Below are positions 18,001 through 25,906 of a stretch of DNA of 64,000 nucleotides, piece by piece (within the stretch, counting starts at the first letter, position 1; the number at the start of each line of letters is the position of its first letter). A model generated the notes under the pieces. That model ran no database searches, was not told the DNA's origin, and saw only the letters and a list, made by a program, of their open reading frames with translations. Source of the stretch: Polyangium spumosum (GTDB lineage: Bacteria; Myxococcota_A; Polyangia; Polyangiales; Polyangiaceae); assembly GCF_009649845.1 (NCBI RefSeq), contig NZ_WJIE01000005.1:186001-250000 (forward strand), read 5' to 3'. Both the position numbers and the translations under genes were made by a program.

Positions 18001-18755
18001 ACGACGGTGTGCGGCAGGCCGTGTGAATGCAGCTCGTCCATCACCTCGTGGATCTCGCGCTCGCCAGGCAAAAAGACGAGGATGTCCTCGCGCGGGTCGA
18101 GCTCGGTGATCTCCTCGATCGTATTGGCGATCGTCTCGGCGAGCTCGGTCTCCTCCTTGCGCGCAGGCCGATAGATGGTCTCGACCGGGTGCGTGCGGCC
18201 CGAGACCTGGATGACGGGCGCGCCGTCGAAGAACGCCGAGAATCGCTCGGTCTCCAGGGTCGCGGAGCTGACCACGACGCGCAGGTCCTTTCGCCGGGGC
18301 AGGATACGCTTCAGATAACCGAGGAGGAAATCGATGTTGAGGGTGCGCTCGTGGGCCTCGTCCACGATGAGCGTGTCGTAGGCGCGCAGGAGCGGATCAC
18401 CCTGGATCTCGGCGAGCAAGATGCCGTCGGTCATGAACCGGACGTACGTCGAAGGGCTCGTCCGGTCGGCGAAACGAATCTTGTAGCCGACCTCCTTGCC
18501 GAGGTCGACGCCGAGCTCCTTGGCGACACGCGCCGCGACGCTCGTGGCGGCGATACGGCGCGGCTGGGTGACGCCGATCCGCGCCTTCAAGCCGCGCCCC
18601 ATGGCGAGCGCGATCTTCGGGAGCTGCGTGGTCTTTCCGGAGCCGGTCTCGCCCGCGATGATCACGACCTGATGGTCGTACATGGCCTGCGCGATGTCGC
18701 GCACGCGCGCCGAAATGGGCAGCTCTTCGGGAAAGGAGACGGACTCTTGGCTCAC
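15054..18755 (-). CDS. hrpA: ATP-dependent RNA helicase HrpA (DEAH box)
   Basis: 1233-aa DEAH-box helicase, close to the ~1300 residues usual for HrpA, which rescues stalled ribosomes and remodels mRNA in bacteria. Motifs: I GETGSGKTT (35-43), Ia TQPRRIAA, II DEAH (132-135), III SATLE, V TNVAETSLTIPG and VI QRKGRAGR. After the helicase core come the winged-helix/ratchet region and the long HrpA-specific C-terminal half. Cytoplasmic. The start at 18755 gives MSQESVSFPEELPIS. It follows the cysteine-cluster gene on the same strand with a 12-bp gap and may be co-transcribed with it. Confidence 0.93.
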   Translation of the reverse strand: MSQESVSFPEELPISARVRDIAQAMYDHQVVIIAGETGSGKTTQLPKIALAMGRGLKARIGVTQPRRIAATSVAARVAKELGVDLGKEVGYKIRFADRTSPSTYVRFMTDGILLAEIQGDPLLRAYDTLIVDEAHERTLNIDFLLGYLKRILPRRKDLRVVVSSATLETERFSAFFDGAPVIQVSGRTHPVETIYRPARKEETELAETIANTIEEITELDPREDILVFLPGEREIHEVMDELHSHGLPHTVVLPLYGRLPQSEQQRVFSPLPQRRVVLATNVAETSLTIPGIVYVIDAGLARVNRYHARSGVTALQIEPISRASAEQRKGRAGRIRSGVCFRLYEERDFELRPAYTDPEVLRVGLAGAILQMKSLGIGDIRDFSFLDPPPRRAVDEGYRVLEEIGAIDDAGELTDIGKKLARLPLDPRLGRMVLGGEQEGALRDVLVVASALGIQDPRERPLAAQKQADEAHRRFRDEASDFAGLVKLWHAYKQAEARLSKNQLRKWCRDNFLSHLRMREWSDVHQQISQIVREMGFRVEATQGDGGDGVHRAIVPALLSKIGMWSAEAKAYVGARQTRFQLHPSSGLARKAPAWIMAAELVETSQLFARTASRVDPAWLEEFGGSLCRKHHSDPHWEEKPAQVMAREQISLYGLPIVRDRKIHYGPIDPAASRTIFITHALVRQEYATKARFMEHNRKLFEEVKRLRDKARKSDMLADDHALSLFFEERIPEGVYSGKTFEAWRKEAEAKDPHLLELSLADVLQGEADELTPERFPDTLSLYGTRLPLTYRFDPGEDDDGVTISLPLALLPQAEPAVLEWTIPGWHAEKIEWLLDAMPKAVRKSVGAIKELSAELARRHRPFEGPMLESLARSIQERTGARVPMDALRPDELPPFLRFYFRVLDEDGRVVGEGRDLAALKERFAKRARDAWAGASKATLEREGLTSWNFETLPEEVRIEVAGRKLAGYPALVDTEMSVALRVLASREAADEATRGGLRRLILLQMSMPMNKMEHQVSAAVATGALAERAGAGGTPLRRQIVLRALDDAFGLNDPLRFPRTRKDFLARLDKGKVDLAASISRLGKLAQEIGAELARAEQSLRALAGKPGAPRASLQEIRVQLDHLIPPGMFLRERVERLAHLPRYLRAVQIRLERMPNGPQKDQSKAEQVAPFWKNYLDHHEGLRGRGVPAEDLDTFRWLIEELRVSLFAPELKTAVTVSPQRLGEFWRVLSG

Positions 18756-18767
18756 GGCGCCCGAGGG

Positions 18768-19316
18768 TTAGCACCTCGGAGGCAAGCGCGCCCCCCGAAC
18801 GAGCAAAGCGAGCTCGGCGCCGAGCCAGCCGAGGAATTCGCCGTCCCAGGGCGGGCCCTCCGGATATCGCTCGCGGATCCTGTCGGCGAGCTCGATGTCC
18901 CAGCGGCCGAAGTGCGCCGTGAGGTCGTCGCGTATCGCGCGGCCCAGCCGGACACCAGGATCCCCCGCGGCCGCGGCCACGCCGAAGGCCTCCTCGCAAA
19001 GGTAATAATTGCAGGTGGCGCTCCTCCGATCGGGCGGGAGGACGCAGCCCGACGGGCCGAGGTAGACGCAACGCTCGGGCAAGGGCTCGCTCGGCGGGAC
19101 ACGTCGAATGGAAAGGCCCCGCCGCTGCGGGGCGAGGCGGCCTTCGCGGATCTCGGCGAGCAAAAAATCACGCCCGCCGAGGAGCACGATACGCCCGACG
19201 TCGGCCCAGGCCACGGCCGGCGGGGCCTCGCAGCAGCCCGCTCGCCCATGAGGACATCGCGCGCAGAGCGGCGAAAGGACGAGCGAGTGAACACCAGCGA
19301 GCGCGAGCCGGACCAT
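18768..19316 (-). CDS. YkgJ-family cysteine-cluster (zinc/iron-chelating) protein
   Basis: 182 aa. The YkgJ-type cysteine pattern is visible: CARCPHGRAGCCEAPP near the N-terminus, C.YLGPSGCVLPP in the middle and RSATCNYYLCEEA near residue 100, giving eight or more cysteines that could bind a metal or an Fe-S cluster. The start is set at 19316 (MVRLALAGVHSLVLS), just before the first Cys cluster; upstream frame to 19547 overlaps the divergent rnz promoter and lacks similarity. It sits 12 bp upstream of hrpA and back-to-back with rnz. Biochemical role of the family is unclear. Confidence 0.75.
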   Translation of the reverse strand: MVRLALAGVHSLVLSPLCARCPHGRAGCCEAPPAVAWADVGRIVLLGGRDFLLAEIREGRLAPQRRGLSIRRVPPSEPLPERCVYLGPSGCVLPPDRRSATCNYYLCEEAFGVAAAAGDPGVRLGRAIRDDLTAHFGRWDIELADRIRERYPEGPPWDGEFLGWLGAELALLVRGARLPPRC

Positions 19317-19422
19317 GCGCCGCGGGATACCAGGCGAAGCGCGGCGCGTCCATCCTCGCCATGAAAAGCAGGGATCCTGGTGGCAAGGCCCGGCGCGCGT
19401 GGTACGTTCGGCCGGCCGGTCC

Positions 19423-20355
19423 ATGTCGAGCCTACGCCTGACCTTCCTGGGCACGTCCGCCGCGGCGCCGACCGCGCACCGGAACCTGTCCGGCCTCTTC
19501 GTCAAGCGCGAAGGCCAGAGCTTCCTCTTCGACTGCGGCGAGGGCACACAAAGGCAGATGATCCGCTACGGCACGGGGTTCGCCCTCGACGCCGTGTTCT
19601 TCACGCATTTCCACGCGGACCATTACCTCGGCATCATCGGCTTTTTACGCACGCTCGGCATGCTCGGCCGCGCCGAGCCGCTCACGCTCATCGGCCCGCG
19701 CACGGCCGCGACGTTCCTGCCGAAGGTGATCCGCCTCGGCGCCGAGGACATCCGCCTGCCCGTGACGATCGCCGAGGCCGAGCCCGGCGACGTGGTCTTC
19801 CGCGGTGACGGCTATCGCATCGAGGCGTTCGAAACGGACCACCGCATTGCATCCGTGGGGTATGCCCTCATCGAGGATACACGGCCGGGCCGGTTCGACG
19901 CGGCCGCGGCGCGGGCCGCCGGCGTGCCCGAAGGTCCCCTCTTTGGCAAACTCCAGCGCGGCGAGGTGGTGCGGCTGCCGGACGGGCGAAGTATCTCGCC
20001 AAGCGAGGTGATGGGCCCGCCGCGGCCCGGTCGGCGGATCGTGGTGTCGGGTGATACACGTCCCTGCGAAGGGACGACGCGGGCCGCAGAAGGGGCCGAC
20101 GTGCTGGTGCACGAGGCGACGTTCGGCGATCACGAGCAGGCGCGCGCGCGGGAGACGCGGCACGCGACCGCGCGGGAGGCGGCGATCGTGGCGCGCGACG
20201 CGGGCGCGCGGCGGCTCGTCCTCACGCACCTGTCGACCCGATACGATCGGGATCCGGACACGCTGCTCGGCCAGGCGCGCGAGGAGCTCGAGGACCGGAC
20301 GCCGGTGATGGTGGCCGAGGACGGCGACACGATCGATCTGCCGCTCCACGATTGA
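19423..20355 (+). CDS. rnz: ribonuclease Z (tRNA 3'-end processing endonuclease)
   Basis: 310-aa metallo-beta-lactamase-fold nuclease that removes the 3' trailer of tRNA precursors. Evidence: N-terminal [19 protein letters not shown], the zinc-binding HFHADH (62-67) in [12 protein letters not shown], later [25 protein letters not shown] and LTHLSTRY, all typical of RNase Z. Length agrees with the short bacterial form (~300-320). Start at the ATG at 19423, directly before the conserved strand. It is divergent from the cysteine-cluster/hrpA pair, so RNA-processing genes are gathered here. Confidence 0.92.
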   Translation: MSSLRLTFLGTSAAAPTAHRNLSGLFVKREGQSFLFDCGEGTQRQMIRYGTGFALDAVFFTHFHADHYLGIIGFLRTLGMLGRAEPLTLIGPRTAATFLPKVIRLGAEDIRLPVTIAEAEPGDVVFRGDGYRIEAFETDHRIASVGYALIEDTRPGRFDAAAARAAGVPEGPLFGKLQRGEVVRLPDGRSISPSEVMGPPRPGRRIVVSGDTRPCEGTTRAAEGADVLVHEATFGDHEQARARETRHATAREAAIVARDAGARRLVLTHLSTRYDRDPDTLLGQAREELEDRTPVMVAEDGDTIDLPLHD

Positions 20356-20447
20356 CGTTTGCCGGGCGCGGGCCGGCCGCGCTTGACGTTGTGGAAAATA
20401 AAGCCGAACATCGAGGCGTCTTTGCTGGATCTTGCCCGGGAGATGCC

Positions 20448-21539
20448 ATGATCGCCTTGCGCCACGCTGGGATTTGCCTTGCCCTCACGCTCGCCGCCGC
20501 CTGTTCCCTCGTCAACGCGCCCGATCCCGTGAAGGGGGAGGTCGACGGCGAGGGAGGCTCGGGCGGATCGGGCGGCGGCGGCCCCCCGTCGCCCTGCGGG
20601 AACGGCGTGTTCCAGACTGGCGAGGAATGCGACGACGGCAACGACGTCGAGACCGACGGTTGCCTCTCGAACTGCAAGAAGGCCACATGCGGGGACGGAT
20701 ACGTCTGGGAGGGCGTCGAGGGCTGCGACGACGGCAACATGGTGAATGACGACGGCTGCACGAATACCTGCAAGCTCGGGACGTGCGGCGACGGCACGAT
20801 CCAGGAGGGCGAGGATTGCGACGACGGCAACGAGGACGACACCGACGACTGCACGTCGGCCTGCAAGGTCGCGTCGTGCGGGGATGGATTCGTGCACGCG
20901 GGCATCGAGGCCTGCGATGACGGGAACGCCGAAAACACGGATGCCTGTCTGCAAGGCTGTGTGCTCGCGACGTGCGGCGACGGGTTCGTCCAGGTGGGCG
21001 TCGAGGAATGCGACGACATGAACCAGGCGAACGACGACGCCTGCGTGGGGAGCTGCAAGAACGCGGTCTGCGGCGATGGATTCGTGCGGGCCGGCGTGGA
21101 GCAGTGCGACGACGGCAACCTCGTCGGCGGCGACGGCTGCGGTCCAGGCTGCACGCCCGACATCAGCCTGCCGCAGTGCATGGATTACATCATCCTCGAC
21201 ACGGCCGATCGAAACATCGCGCACGTCGACCCGAACGTCCGGGAATGCGACCAGTCGGTCACGAACGGGAGCTGGTATCGCTTCATGGGCGCCGCGGGCA
21301 CGAGGATGGCCACGTCACCGCCGCCGGTCAACGTCTGCGCGACGCACGCGCCCGGCTGGGTCCAGGGATCCTACCCGGCGAACGAGGGCGAGGTGGTGAA
21401 CGCGACGGCGTGCTTCAACTGGGGCGGCAACCCCTGCAACTGGTCGTCCGCGATCCAGATCGCCAATTGCGGAAAATATTACGTCTTCCAGCTCCCGGCG
21501 CCGGACGTCTGCCAGCTCCGGTATTGCGGGACGAACTGA
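20448..21539 (+). CDS. lipoprotein with six cysteine-rich CGDG..CDDGN repeats (DUF4215 type)
   Basis: 363 aa. ATG at 20448 with GGGAG upstream; signal [20 protein letters not shown] with a lipobox, then a Gly/Ser-rich linker. Six tandem repeats of ~28 residues follow, each C-G-(N/D)-G...G-x-E-x-C-D-D-(G/M)-N...(D)-x-C...C, from [16 protein letters not shown] to [17 protein letters not shown]. These are the Myxococcus cysteine-rich repeats, known mainly from secreted myxobacterial proteins. The remaining ~115 residues contain eight more cysteines and [13 protein letters not shown], resembling extracellular UMOD-like modules of animal proteins. A strong inverted repeat lies just after the stop. 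Role is probably surface or adhesion, inferred. Confidence 0.82.
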   Translation: MIALRHAGICLALTLAAACSLVNAPDPVKGEVDGEGGSGGSGGGGPPSPCGNGVFQTGEECDDGNDVETDGCLSNCKKATCGDGYVWEGVEGCDDGNMVNDDGCTNTCKLGTCGDGTIQEGEDCDDGNEDDTDDCTSACKVASCGDGFVHAGIEACDDGNAENTDACLQGCVLATCGDGFVQVGVEECDDMNQANDDACVGSCKNAVCGDGFVRAGVEQCDDGNLVGGDGCGPGCTPDISLPQCMDYIILDTADRNIAHVDPNVRECDQSVTNGSWYRFMGAAGTRMATSPPPVNVCATHAPGWVQGSYPANEGEVVNATACFNWGGNPCNWSSAIQIANCGKYYVFQLPAPDVCQLRYCGTN

Positions 21540-21555
21540 GCGATTCCCTCAGCCC

Positions 21556-21585
21556 GAGCCCCTCGCCCGCGCGGGAGAGGGGCTC
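21556..21585. terminator. strong hairpin between convergent genes (bidirectional terminator or REP-like element)
   Basis: GAGCCCCTC (21556-21564) pairs with GAGGGGCTC (21577-21585), and the interior CCCGCGCGGG (21566-21575) is self-complementary, so almost all 30 bases can pair. No T-run follows. It sits between the convergent stops at 21539 and 21598 and resembles REP-like extragenic palindromes of other GC-rich genomes. Confidence 0.7.
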
Positions 21586-21597
21586 CATGGCCACGGG

Positions 21598-21837
21598 CTA
21601 ATCCTGCGCCGAGATTTCCTTCTCGAGCGTGTCGAGCTCCGACTTGTAGTTCGCCGAGGTGATGTCCTTCTCGGCCTGGTCGTCGTAATCGGCCGCGGTC
21701 GGGATGTCCTTGTCGTCGAGGACCACCGGGGCCGCCGCCGTCCCGCCCGTCGTCGTGCCCGCCGCGGGCTTCTGCTCTTCACAGGCCACGACGAGCGCCG
21801 AAATCGCGAGCAGCACGAGCATCATCGAGCGCTTCAT
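21598..21837 (-). CDS. small lipoprotein of unknown function
   Basis: 79 aa. Signal MKRSMMLVLLAISALVVAC ends at the lipobox cysteine. The mature part is a short Thr/Ala-rich linker and an acidic helical tail with VLDDKDIPTAADYDDQAEKD and ELDTLEKEIS. The ATG at 21837 overlaps the stop of the upstream Lys-rich gene (ATGA), so the two are coupled. No family recognised; probably an envelope partner of the gene before it. Confidence 0.65.
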   Translation of the reverse strand: MKRSMMLVLLAISALVVACEEQKPAAGTTTGGTAAAPVVLDDKDIPTAADYDDQAEKDITSANYKSELDTLEKEISAQD

Positions 21838-22436
21838 TTCGCACCTCCCTTGCCTTCCGGCTTCGCGCCCGTCGCCTTCGCGTCGTAACCCGACATCCAC
21901 TTCTCGTGGCGCGCGTTCTCCTTGTCGATGAGCTTCTGCGCGCGCTCGGTCGTCTCGGTGTCCTTCGCCTCCTCGGCGAGGTCCTTCACGCGCTCGAGGC
22001 GCGCGAGCCTGCGCGCGTGCCGCTCGAGCTCCTGCTTCATGGCCTGCGCCATGGGCTGGCCCTTCAGCGCGGCCGAGACCTTCTTCTTGAGCGCCTCGCG
22101 CTCCTCCTTGGACTTCTTCTTGCGCGCTTCCTTCTTGGCCTTGCGCTTCTCCTCGTTGGCCTTCTGCTCCGCCTCGGTCGGGGCCGCGGCCGCGTCGGCG
22201 CCGGCATCCGCGTCGGCGCCCGCTGCCTCGGGCTTGCCCTTGTCCTCGGGCTTGCCCTTGTCGTCGGGCTTGCCCTTGTCCTCGGGCTTTTGCGCCGCGG
22301 CGGCAGCCTTCTCCGGGCCCTTGCCCTTGTCCTGGGCCACGGCGGGCCGCGGCAGGTCCGCGGACGCCACGCCCGTCACGCCGAGCAGCGCGCCCAGCAC
22401 GAGGGCCACGGCGCCCTTCTTCCACAATCCGTTCAT
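21834..22436 (-). CDS. exported Lys/Glu-rich helical protein with tandem DKGKPE repeats
   Basis: 200 aa. ATG at 22436; signal MNGLWKKGAVALVLGALLG with a cut after SA in VASADL. Next is a low-complexity stretch of four KGKP-type units (KGKPDDKGKPEDKGKPE), then an Ala-rich segment and a long charged helix (EEKRKAKKEARKKKSKEERE), ending with a Gln/His-containing helical region and RHEKWMSGYDAKATG. I do not recognise a family. Coupled to the following 79-aa lipoprotein by a 4-bp overlap. The repeats suggest an extended spacer reaching across the periplasm, which is inference. Confidence 0.65.
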   Translation of the reverse strand: MNGLWKKGAVALVLGALLGVTGVASADLPRPAVAQDKGKGPEKAAAAAQKPEDKGKPDDKGKPEDKGKPEAAGADADAGADAAAAPTEAEQKANEEKRKAKKEARKKKSKEEREALKKKVSAALKGQPMAQAMKQELERHARRLARLERVKDLAEEAKDTETTERAQKLIDKENARHEKWMSGYDAKATGAKPEGKGGAK

Positions 22437-22546
22437 TCTGGTTCTCCCTTCGCGCGCGGCCCCCCACCGAAGGAACCACGGCGCTCGTCGAGCTTCTCGA
22501 AGCGAGGCGGACTTTATACCGACCGACGCCGCAGGGGCAAATACAA

Positions 22547-23887
22547 TCACGAATTCGTGGAGCCACGCCCACGTGTACCGCGGAGCGACAAGGATCCGGG
22601 CGCACCTTCGATCGCGTATTGCTCTTCGAGGAGCTGCGCCGTCTCGTCGTCGATACGCACGGGCGGCTCGTTCACGTCGGCCCGAGGGCGCTCGAGCGCG
22701 CGCGTGCCACGCTCGATCACCGACGCCGAGAGCCCCACCCCCGACGGCAAAGCCCCGCCCGTCACGAGCGACAATCGAACGCCGGTCACTTGTTTTACCA
22801 GGTCGAGCGCGGCGTCGGCGGCGCGCAACAACCCGTCGGCGCATTCCCCCTCGAACACGGCGGCCACGCCACGACCGAGCAGTGGAATGACCACCCCCCC
22901 ATGATGTTCGGCGATACGCTGGAAGACGCCGCGCGTGCGGCCCACGTTGCTCGACAGGGGCAAACGGCCGAAGATCACGCCCACGAGGTGGTCGTCGCTC
23001 GGGAGGAGGGCAGGCGGGCGCGAAAAACCCTCCGCGAGGGGCGCGCCGAAGGGGCCCGCGAGCTCGATCGCCGCGAGGGCGTCGGCCATCTCGCGGGCCG
23101 AGGAGAACCGCGCCTCGGGGTCACGCGCGAGCGCCCGCGCGACGAGGGCGTCGAGCGCGGGAGGCGCGTCCGGCCAGGCGTCGGACAAACGCGGCGGCGC
23201 CTGGAGGACGATCTTCGCGAGGACGGAGAATGCGTCGTCGCCCACGAAAGGTTTTTTCCCGGAGAGGAGCTCGAAGAGGAGCACGCCGAGGGAGAAGAGG
23301 TCCGAGCGAATGCCAATCTCGGCGTCGCCACGCGCCTGCTCGGGGGACATGTAAAACGGCGTGCCGAGCGCGACGCCGTCGATGTTCTCCGAGGTGTTGT
23401 CGTGCGCGACGCCGAGGTCGAGGAGCTTCACGGCGAAGGGCGCGTCGCCGCCTTGCTCGGCCAGGAAGAGGTTGCCCGGCTTGACGTCGCGGTGGACGAT
23501 GCCCGCCTCGTGCAGCGCGAAGAGCCCGAGCGAGGCCTGGCGCGCGATCGTGAGGGCCTCGGCCGTGCCGAGGCGCGCGTGCGAGGCGCGCATGCGGTGC
23601 GCGAGGTCCTCGCCTTCGAGCCACTCGAGCACGAGGTAGGGGCGGTCGTCGGCGTCGATCCCGGCGTCGACGAAACCAACGACGTGCTCACTCTTGATAC
23701 GCGCCGAGAGCCGGGCCTCGCGTTCGAATCGATCCCGGGTCATCGGGTCGACCGCGAGGTGCTCGTGCAGGCGCTTGATCGCCACGGGGACGCGGCGCTC
23801 GAGGTCGAAGCCCCGGATGACCTCGGCCGTCGCGCCGATCCCGACGCGCTCGGCGAGCGTGAATCGATCCGCGCCTCCCCCGCTCAT
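22547..23887 (-). CDS. serine/threonine protein kinase with a degenerate cyclase-like C-terminal domain
   Basis: 446-aa Hanks-type kinase. The Gly-rich loop is GIGATAEVIRG; catalytic Lys K38 in VAIKRL; HRDVKPGN with HRD at 132-134; DLG in LLDLGVAH in place of DFG; APE-equivalent SPEQARG. Catalysis should be intact. Residues ~300-440 resemble the class III nucleotide-cyclase fold (VGVIFGRLPLSSN, then HHGGVVIPLLGRGVAAVFEG and VRLSLVTGGALPSG) but the first strand lacks the two metal-binding aspartates, so it is probably a sensory pseudo-cyclase. No membrane helix is visible. It follows the 91-aa Cys/His protein by 9 bp. Confidence 0.85.
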   Translation of the reverse strand: MSGGGADRFTLAERVGIGATAEVIRGFDLERRVPVAIKRLHEHLAVDPMTRDRFEREARLSARIKSEHVVGFVDAGIDADDRPYLVLEWLEGEDLAHRMRASHARLGTAEALTIARQASLGLFALHEAGIVHRDVKPGNLFLAEQGGDAPFAVKLLDLGVAHDNTSENIDGVALGTPFYMSPEQARGDAEIGIRSDLFSLGVLLFELLSGKKPFVGDDAFSVLAKIVLQAPPRLSDAWPDAPPALDALVARALARDPEARFSSAREMADALAAIELAGPFGAPLAEGFSRPPALLPSDDHLVGVIFGRLPLSSNVGRTRGVFQRIAEHHGGVVIPLLGRGVAAVFEGECADGLLRAADAALDLVKQVTGVRLSLVTGGALPSGVGLSASVIERGTRALERPRADVNEPPVRIDDETAQLLEEQYAIEGAPGSLSLRGTRGRGSTNS

Positions 23888-23896
23888 GGCTCGCCT

Positions 23897-24172
23897 TCAG
23901 TGCCAGGCCGACGCCGTCCGGACCGCCTGGCCCGTCCGGTCGTGCTCGGCCAATAACTCGATCGAGCGCGAGCGACACCCGCTGCACGAGGGGAACGTCG
24001 AGCCGTGCTGGCAACGCAGCATCAAGGCCTCCCCCGTCTGCATCTCCTCGGGCTCGAGGTGACGCCCGCACGCAATACAATGGATGTGATGGACATGCGC
24101 CGGGGCGGCGGCGGGGCGCGGCGGCGCGAGGGCCTTGCGCTCGCGCTTCGTCAATCGCTTTTCTCGCTTCAT
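23897..24172 (-). CDS. small Cys/His-rich (zinc-ribbon-like) protein upstream of a kinase
   Basis: 91 aa. Start at 24172: MKREKRLTKRERKALAPP is a basic tail. The centre holds paired cysteines that could bind zinc: HCIACGRHLEPEEM, then LRCQHGSTFPSCSGC. The C-terminus is polar. No family is recognised, but CxxC/CxxC arrangement suggests a zinc ribbon. Its stop lies 9 bp before the kinase start on the same strand, so it is likely co-transcribed and could be a partner or regulator of the kinase. Confidence 0.55.
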   Translation of the reverse strand: MKREKRLTKRERKALAPPRPAAAPAHVHHIHCIACGRHLEPEEMQTGEALMLRCQHGSTFPSCSGCRSRSIELLAEHDRTGQAVRTASAWH

Positions 24173-24268
24173 GCTCTCGTTTCCACCTGGTCGGGCCGAT
24201 GCGGCGAGGGCCCTCGCCGGGTCATACGAGGTTCGGCGCACGCGGGCAAGAGCTTGTTTTCGTGTACG

Positions 24269-25114
24269 CTAGGGCGCGCCCGTGGGGCCGTGGCTGCCCC
24301 ACTCTTCGTGGAGCGAGCCGAACGTCCGCCGCACGCCGCTCGCAGGCCCACGCTCGTCGTCGTCCTTGGCCCAGCGCGCCTTCGAGCCGCCCCGGGCGAT
24401 CGGAACCACGGCCGCGCCCCGCCGCCCCCGCGTGTTCCGCCCCGAGCGCCCCGAGCGCCGCGAAGGGCGGAGGCGCCGGCTGGCCGCGACGAACCCGAGG
24501 TAGACGCCGAGGAAGGTGGCCCCGGCCCAGGCCGCGAGCACGCCGAACGCGACGCCCGCCGTCTTCACGCCGCCTCCGTCGCTGCGCGCGAAGCTCGCCA
24601 TGGTTTCCATGCTGCTCCGCAGCCCGGCGACGTCCTCCATCGGCCCGCGCAGCGCCGCGACCTTGCCCATCGGCGCGTCGAGCTGCGCCACCTTGCCCAT
24701 CACCTCGTCGAGCGCCGCGACCTCTTTCATGGGCGCGTGGAGCGCGGCCACGTCTTCCATGGGCTTCTCCAGCCGCGCGAGGCCCTTTTCCATCTGGCCC
24801 ATCTGCGCCTCGAGGCGCGCCATCCCCGCGCCGAGCCGCGCCATCACGGGCCCGAGCGAGGCGAGGTCCTTCATCGGCGCCTCGAGCCCGGAGAGCTGCT
24901 TCATGGGCGGGCCGAGCGCGTCGAGCTCGGCGGCCATTCTCTCCATGTTGGAATTCGACCGTCCGAGCACGCCGGCGGTCTCGTTCATGGTCTTCGTGGT
25001 CTCCTGGATGGCGCGTGTATTCGTCTCGACCATCGACGCCATGCCGCAACCCGCGATCGCAGGCGCAAGCAGGGTGACCAGGACGACGAGCGCTCTCCTT
25101 CCCGACGAGCTCAT
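24269..25114 (-). CDS. lipoprotein with a decapeptide coiled-coil repeat and one membrane helix
   Basis: 281 aa. Signal MSSSGRRALVVLVTLLAPAIAGCGM with lipobox. Residues ~68-170 consist of roughly ten successive ~10-residue units with the pattern x-P-M-x-x-(V/L)-A-x-L-x, for example APMKDLASLG, KPMEDVAALH, APMKEVAALD, APMGKVAALR. This is followed by a membrane segment (TAGVAFGVLAAWAGATFLGV) and a basic Arg/Ser-rich cytoplasmic tail. So it may be anchored in both membranes or topologically unusual. No enzyme signature. A 17-bp palindrome lies 55 bp upstream of the start. Confidence 0.6.
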   Translation of the reverse strand: MSSSGRRALVVLVTLLAPAIAGCGMASMVETNTRAIQETTKTMNETAGVLGRSNSNMERMAAELDALGPPMKQLSGLEAPMKDLASLGPVMARLGAGMARLEAQMGQMEKGLARLEKPMEDVAALHAPMKEVAALDEVMGKVAQLDAPMGKVAALRGPMEDVAGLRSSMETMASFARSDGGGVKTAGVAFGVLAAWAGATFLGVYLGFVAASRRLRPSRRSGRSGRNTRGRRGAAVVPIARGGSKARWAKDDDERGPASGVRRTFGSLHEEWGSHGPTGAP

Positions 25115-25168
25115 GCGTGGAGCATCAATCGGGAGACGCCCTGCGTCAATGCACGTGCGCGCTGCGCA

Positions 25169-25185
25169 AGGACATAATATGTCCT
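25169..25185. promoter_or_regulatory. 17-bp 8-1-8 palindrome, candidate operator
   Basis: AGGACATA-a-TATGTCCT is a perfect 8-1-8 inverted repeat in an otherwise GC-rich 245-bp spacer. It lies 55 bp upstream of the 25114 lipoprotein start and 184 bp beyond the end of ahpD. No regulator gene lies next to it, so the binding protein is unknown. Confidence 0.55.
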
Positions 25186-25359
25186 ATGTTCGCGACGCCG
25201 GAATTTTGCGCGGGAGGACGGCGGAGTCGATTTCGCTTGCGCTCCGTTTTCCAGGCTCGCGAGCCCGATCCGTCGAGAGGGTTTGTCCGCGGGGCACGGC
25301 GCCCCGCCGCGCGGGGGGGTAGACGCGCGGCGAGGCGCCGTGGCCGAGGAGGGGGGAGG

Positions 25360-25902
25360 TTAAACCGCCCCGGCGGTGATCGAAAGCGCGACCGTCGCCG
25401 CCTGGAGGGTCGCGGCGATACGCACCGCGTCGTGCACCTGGTCCTCGCCGAGGCCCCCGGCGAGGACCGCCTTTTCATGCGACTTCACGCAAGCCTCGCA
25501 GCCGTTCAGGGTGCTGACGGCGAGGCACATGAGCTCGAAATCGACCTTCGAGGTCTTCGTCTGGGCGATCCGATTCATGCGGAGCTTCGGCGAGCGCTGC
25601 GAATACGACTCCTTTCCGACCTGGTAGCGGAACCGGTAGTAGACGTTGCTCATCGCCATCAGCGTCGCCGCCGCGTAGGCGTCGTCGATGACGGCGTCGG
25701 CGTTCTCGAGCTCCGCCCGCGCGATCTCGACGATCGCCTCGCGCAGCTCGGCGCTCCGCGCGTTCGCCGCGCAGGCGAGGGCGATCCCGAGCCGCTGCGC
25801 CCGGCTGAGCGAGGATTCGCCCTCGAGAACGCCCTGCAGGTTGAGCTTCGTGTCCCGCGCGGCGTCGGGCAACTTCGCGCGGATGGCCTCGAGCGCGCTC
25901 AT
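25360..25902 (-). CDS. ahpD: alkyl hydroperoxide reductase AhpD-like peroxidase
   Basis: 180 aa carboxymuconolactone-decarboxylase-fold protein. The C-x-x-C-x3-H active site is present as CEACVKSHEK (C135, C138, H142), with NGCEAC typical of AhpD. In mycobacteria AhpD recycles the peroxiredoxin AhpC; the same pairing is inferred here. It lies 4 bp after the ahpC stop on the same strand and surely forms an operon with it. Length matches the ~175-aa family. The start at 25902 gives MSALEAIRAKLPDAAR. Confidence 0.9.
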   Translation of the reverse strand: MSALEAIRAKLPDAARDTKLNLQGVLEGESSLSRAQRLGIALACAANARSAELREAIVEIARAELENADAVIDDAYAAATLMAMSNVYYRFRYQVGKESYSQRSPKLRMNRIAQTKTSKVDFELMCLAVSTLNGCEACVKSHEKAVLAGGLGEDQVHDAVRIAATLQAATVALSITAGAV

Positions 25903-25906
25903 GGCT

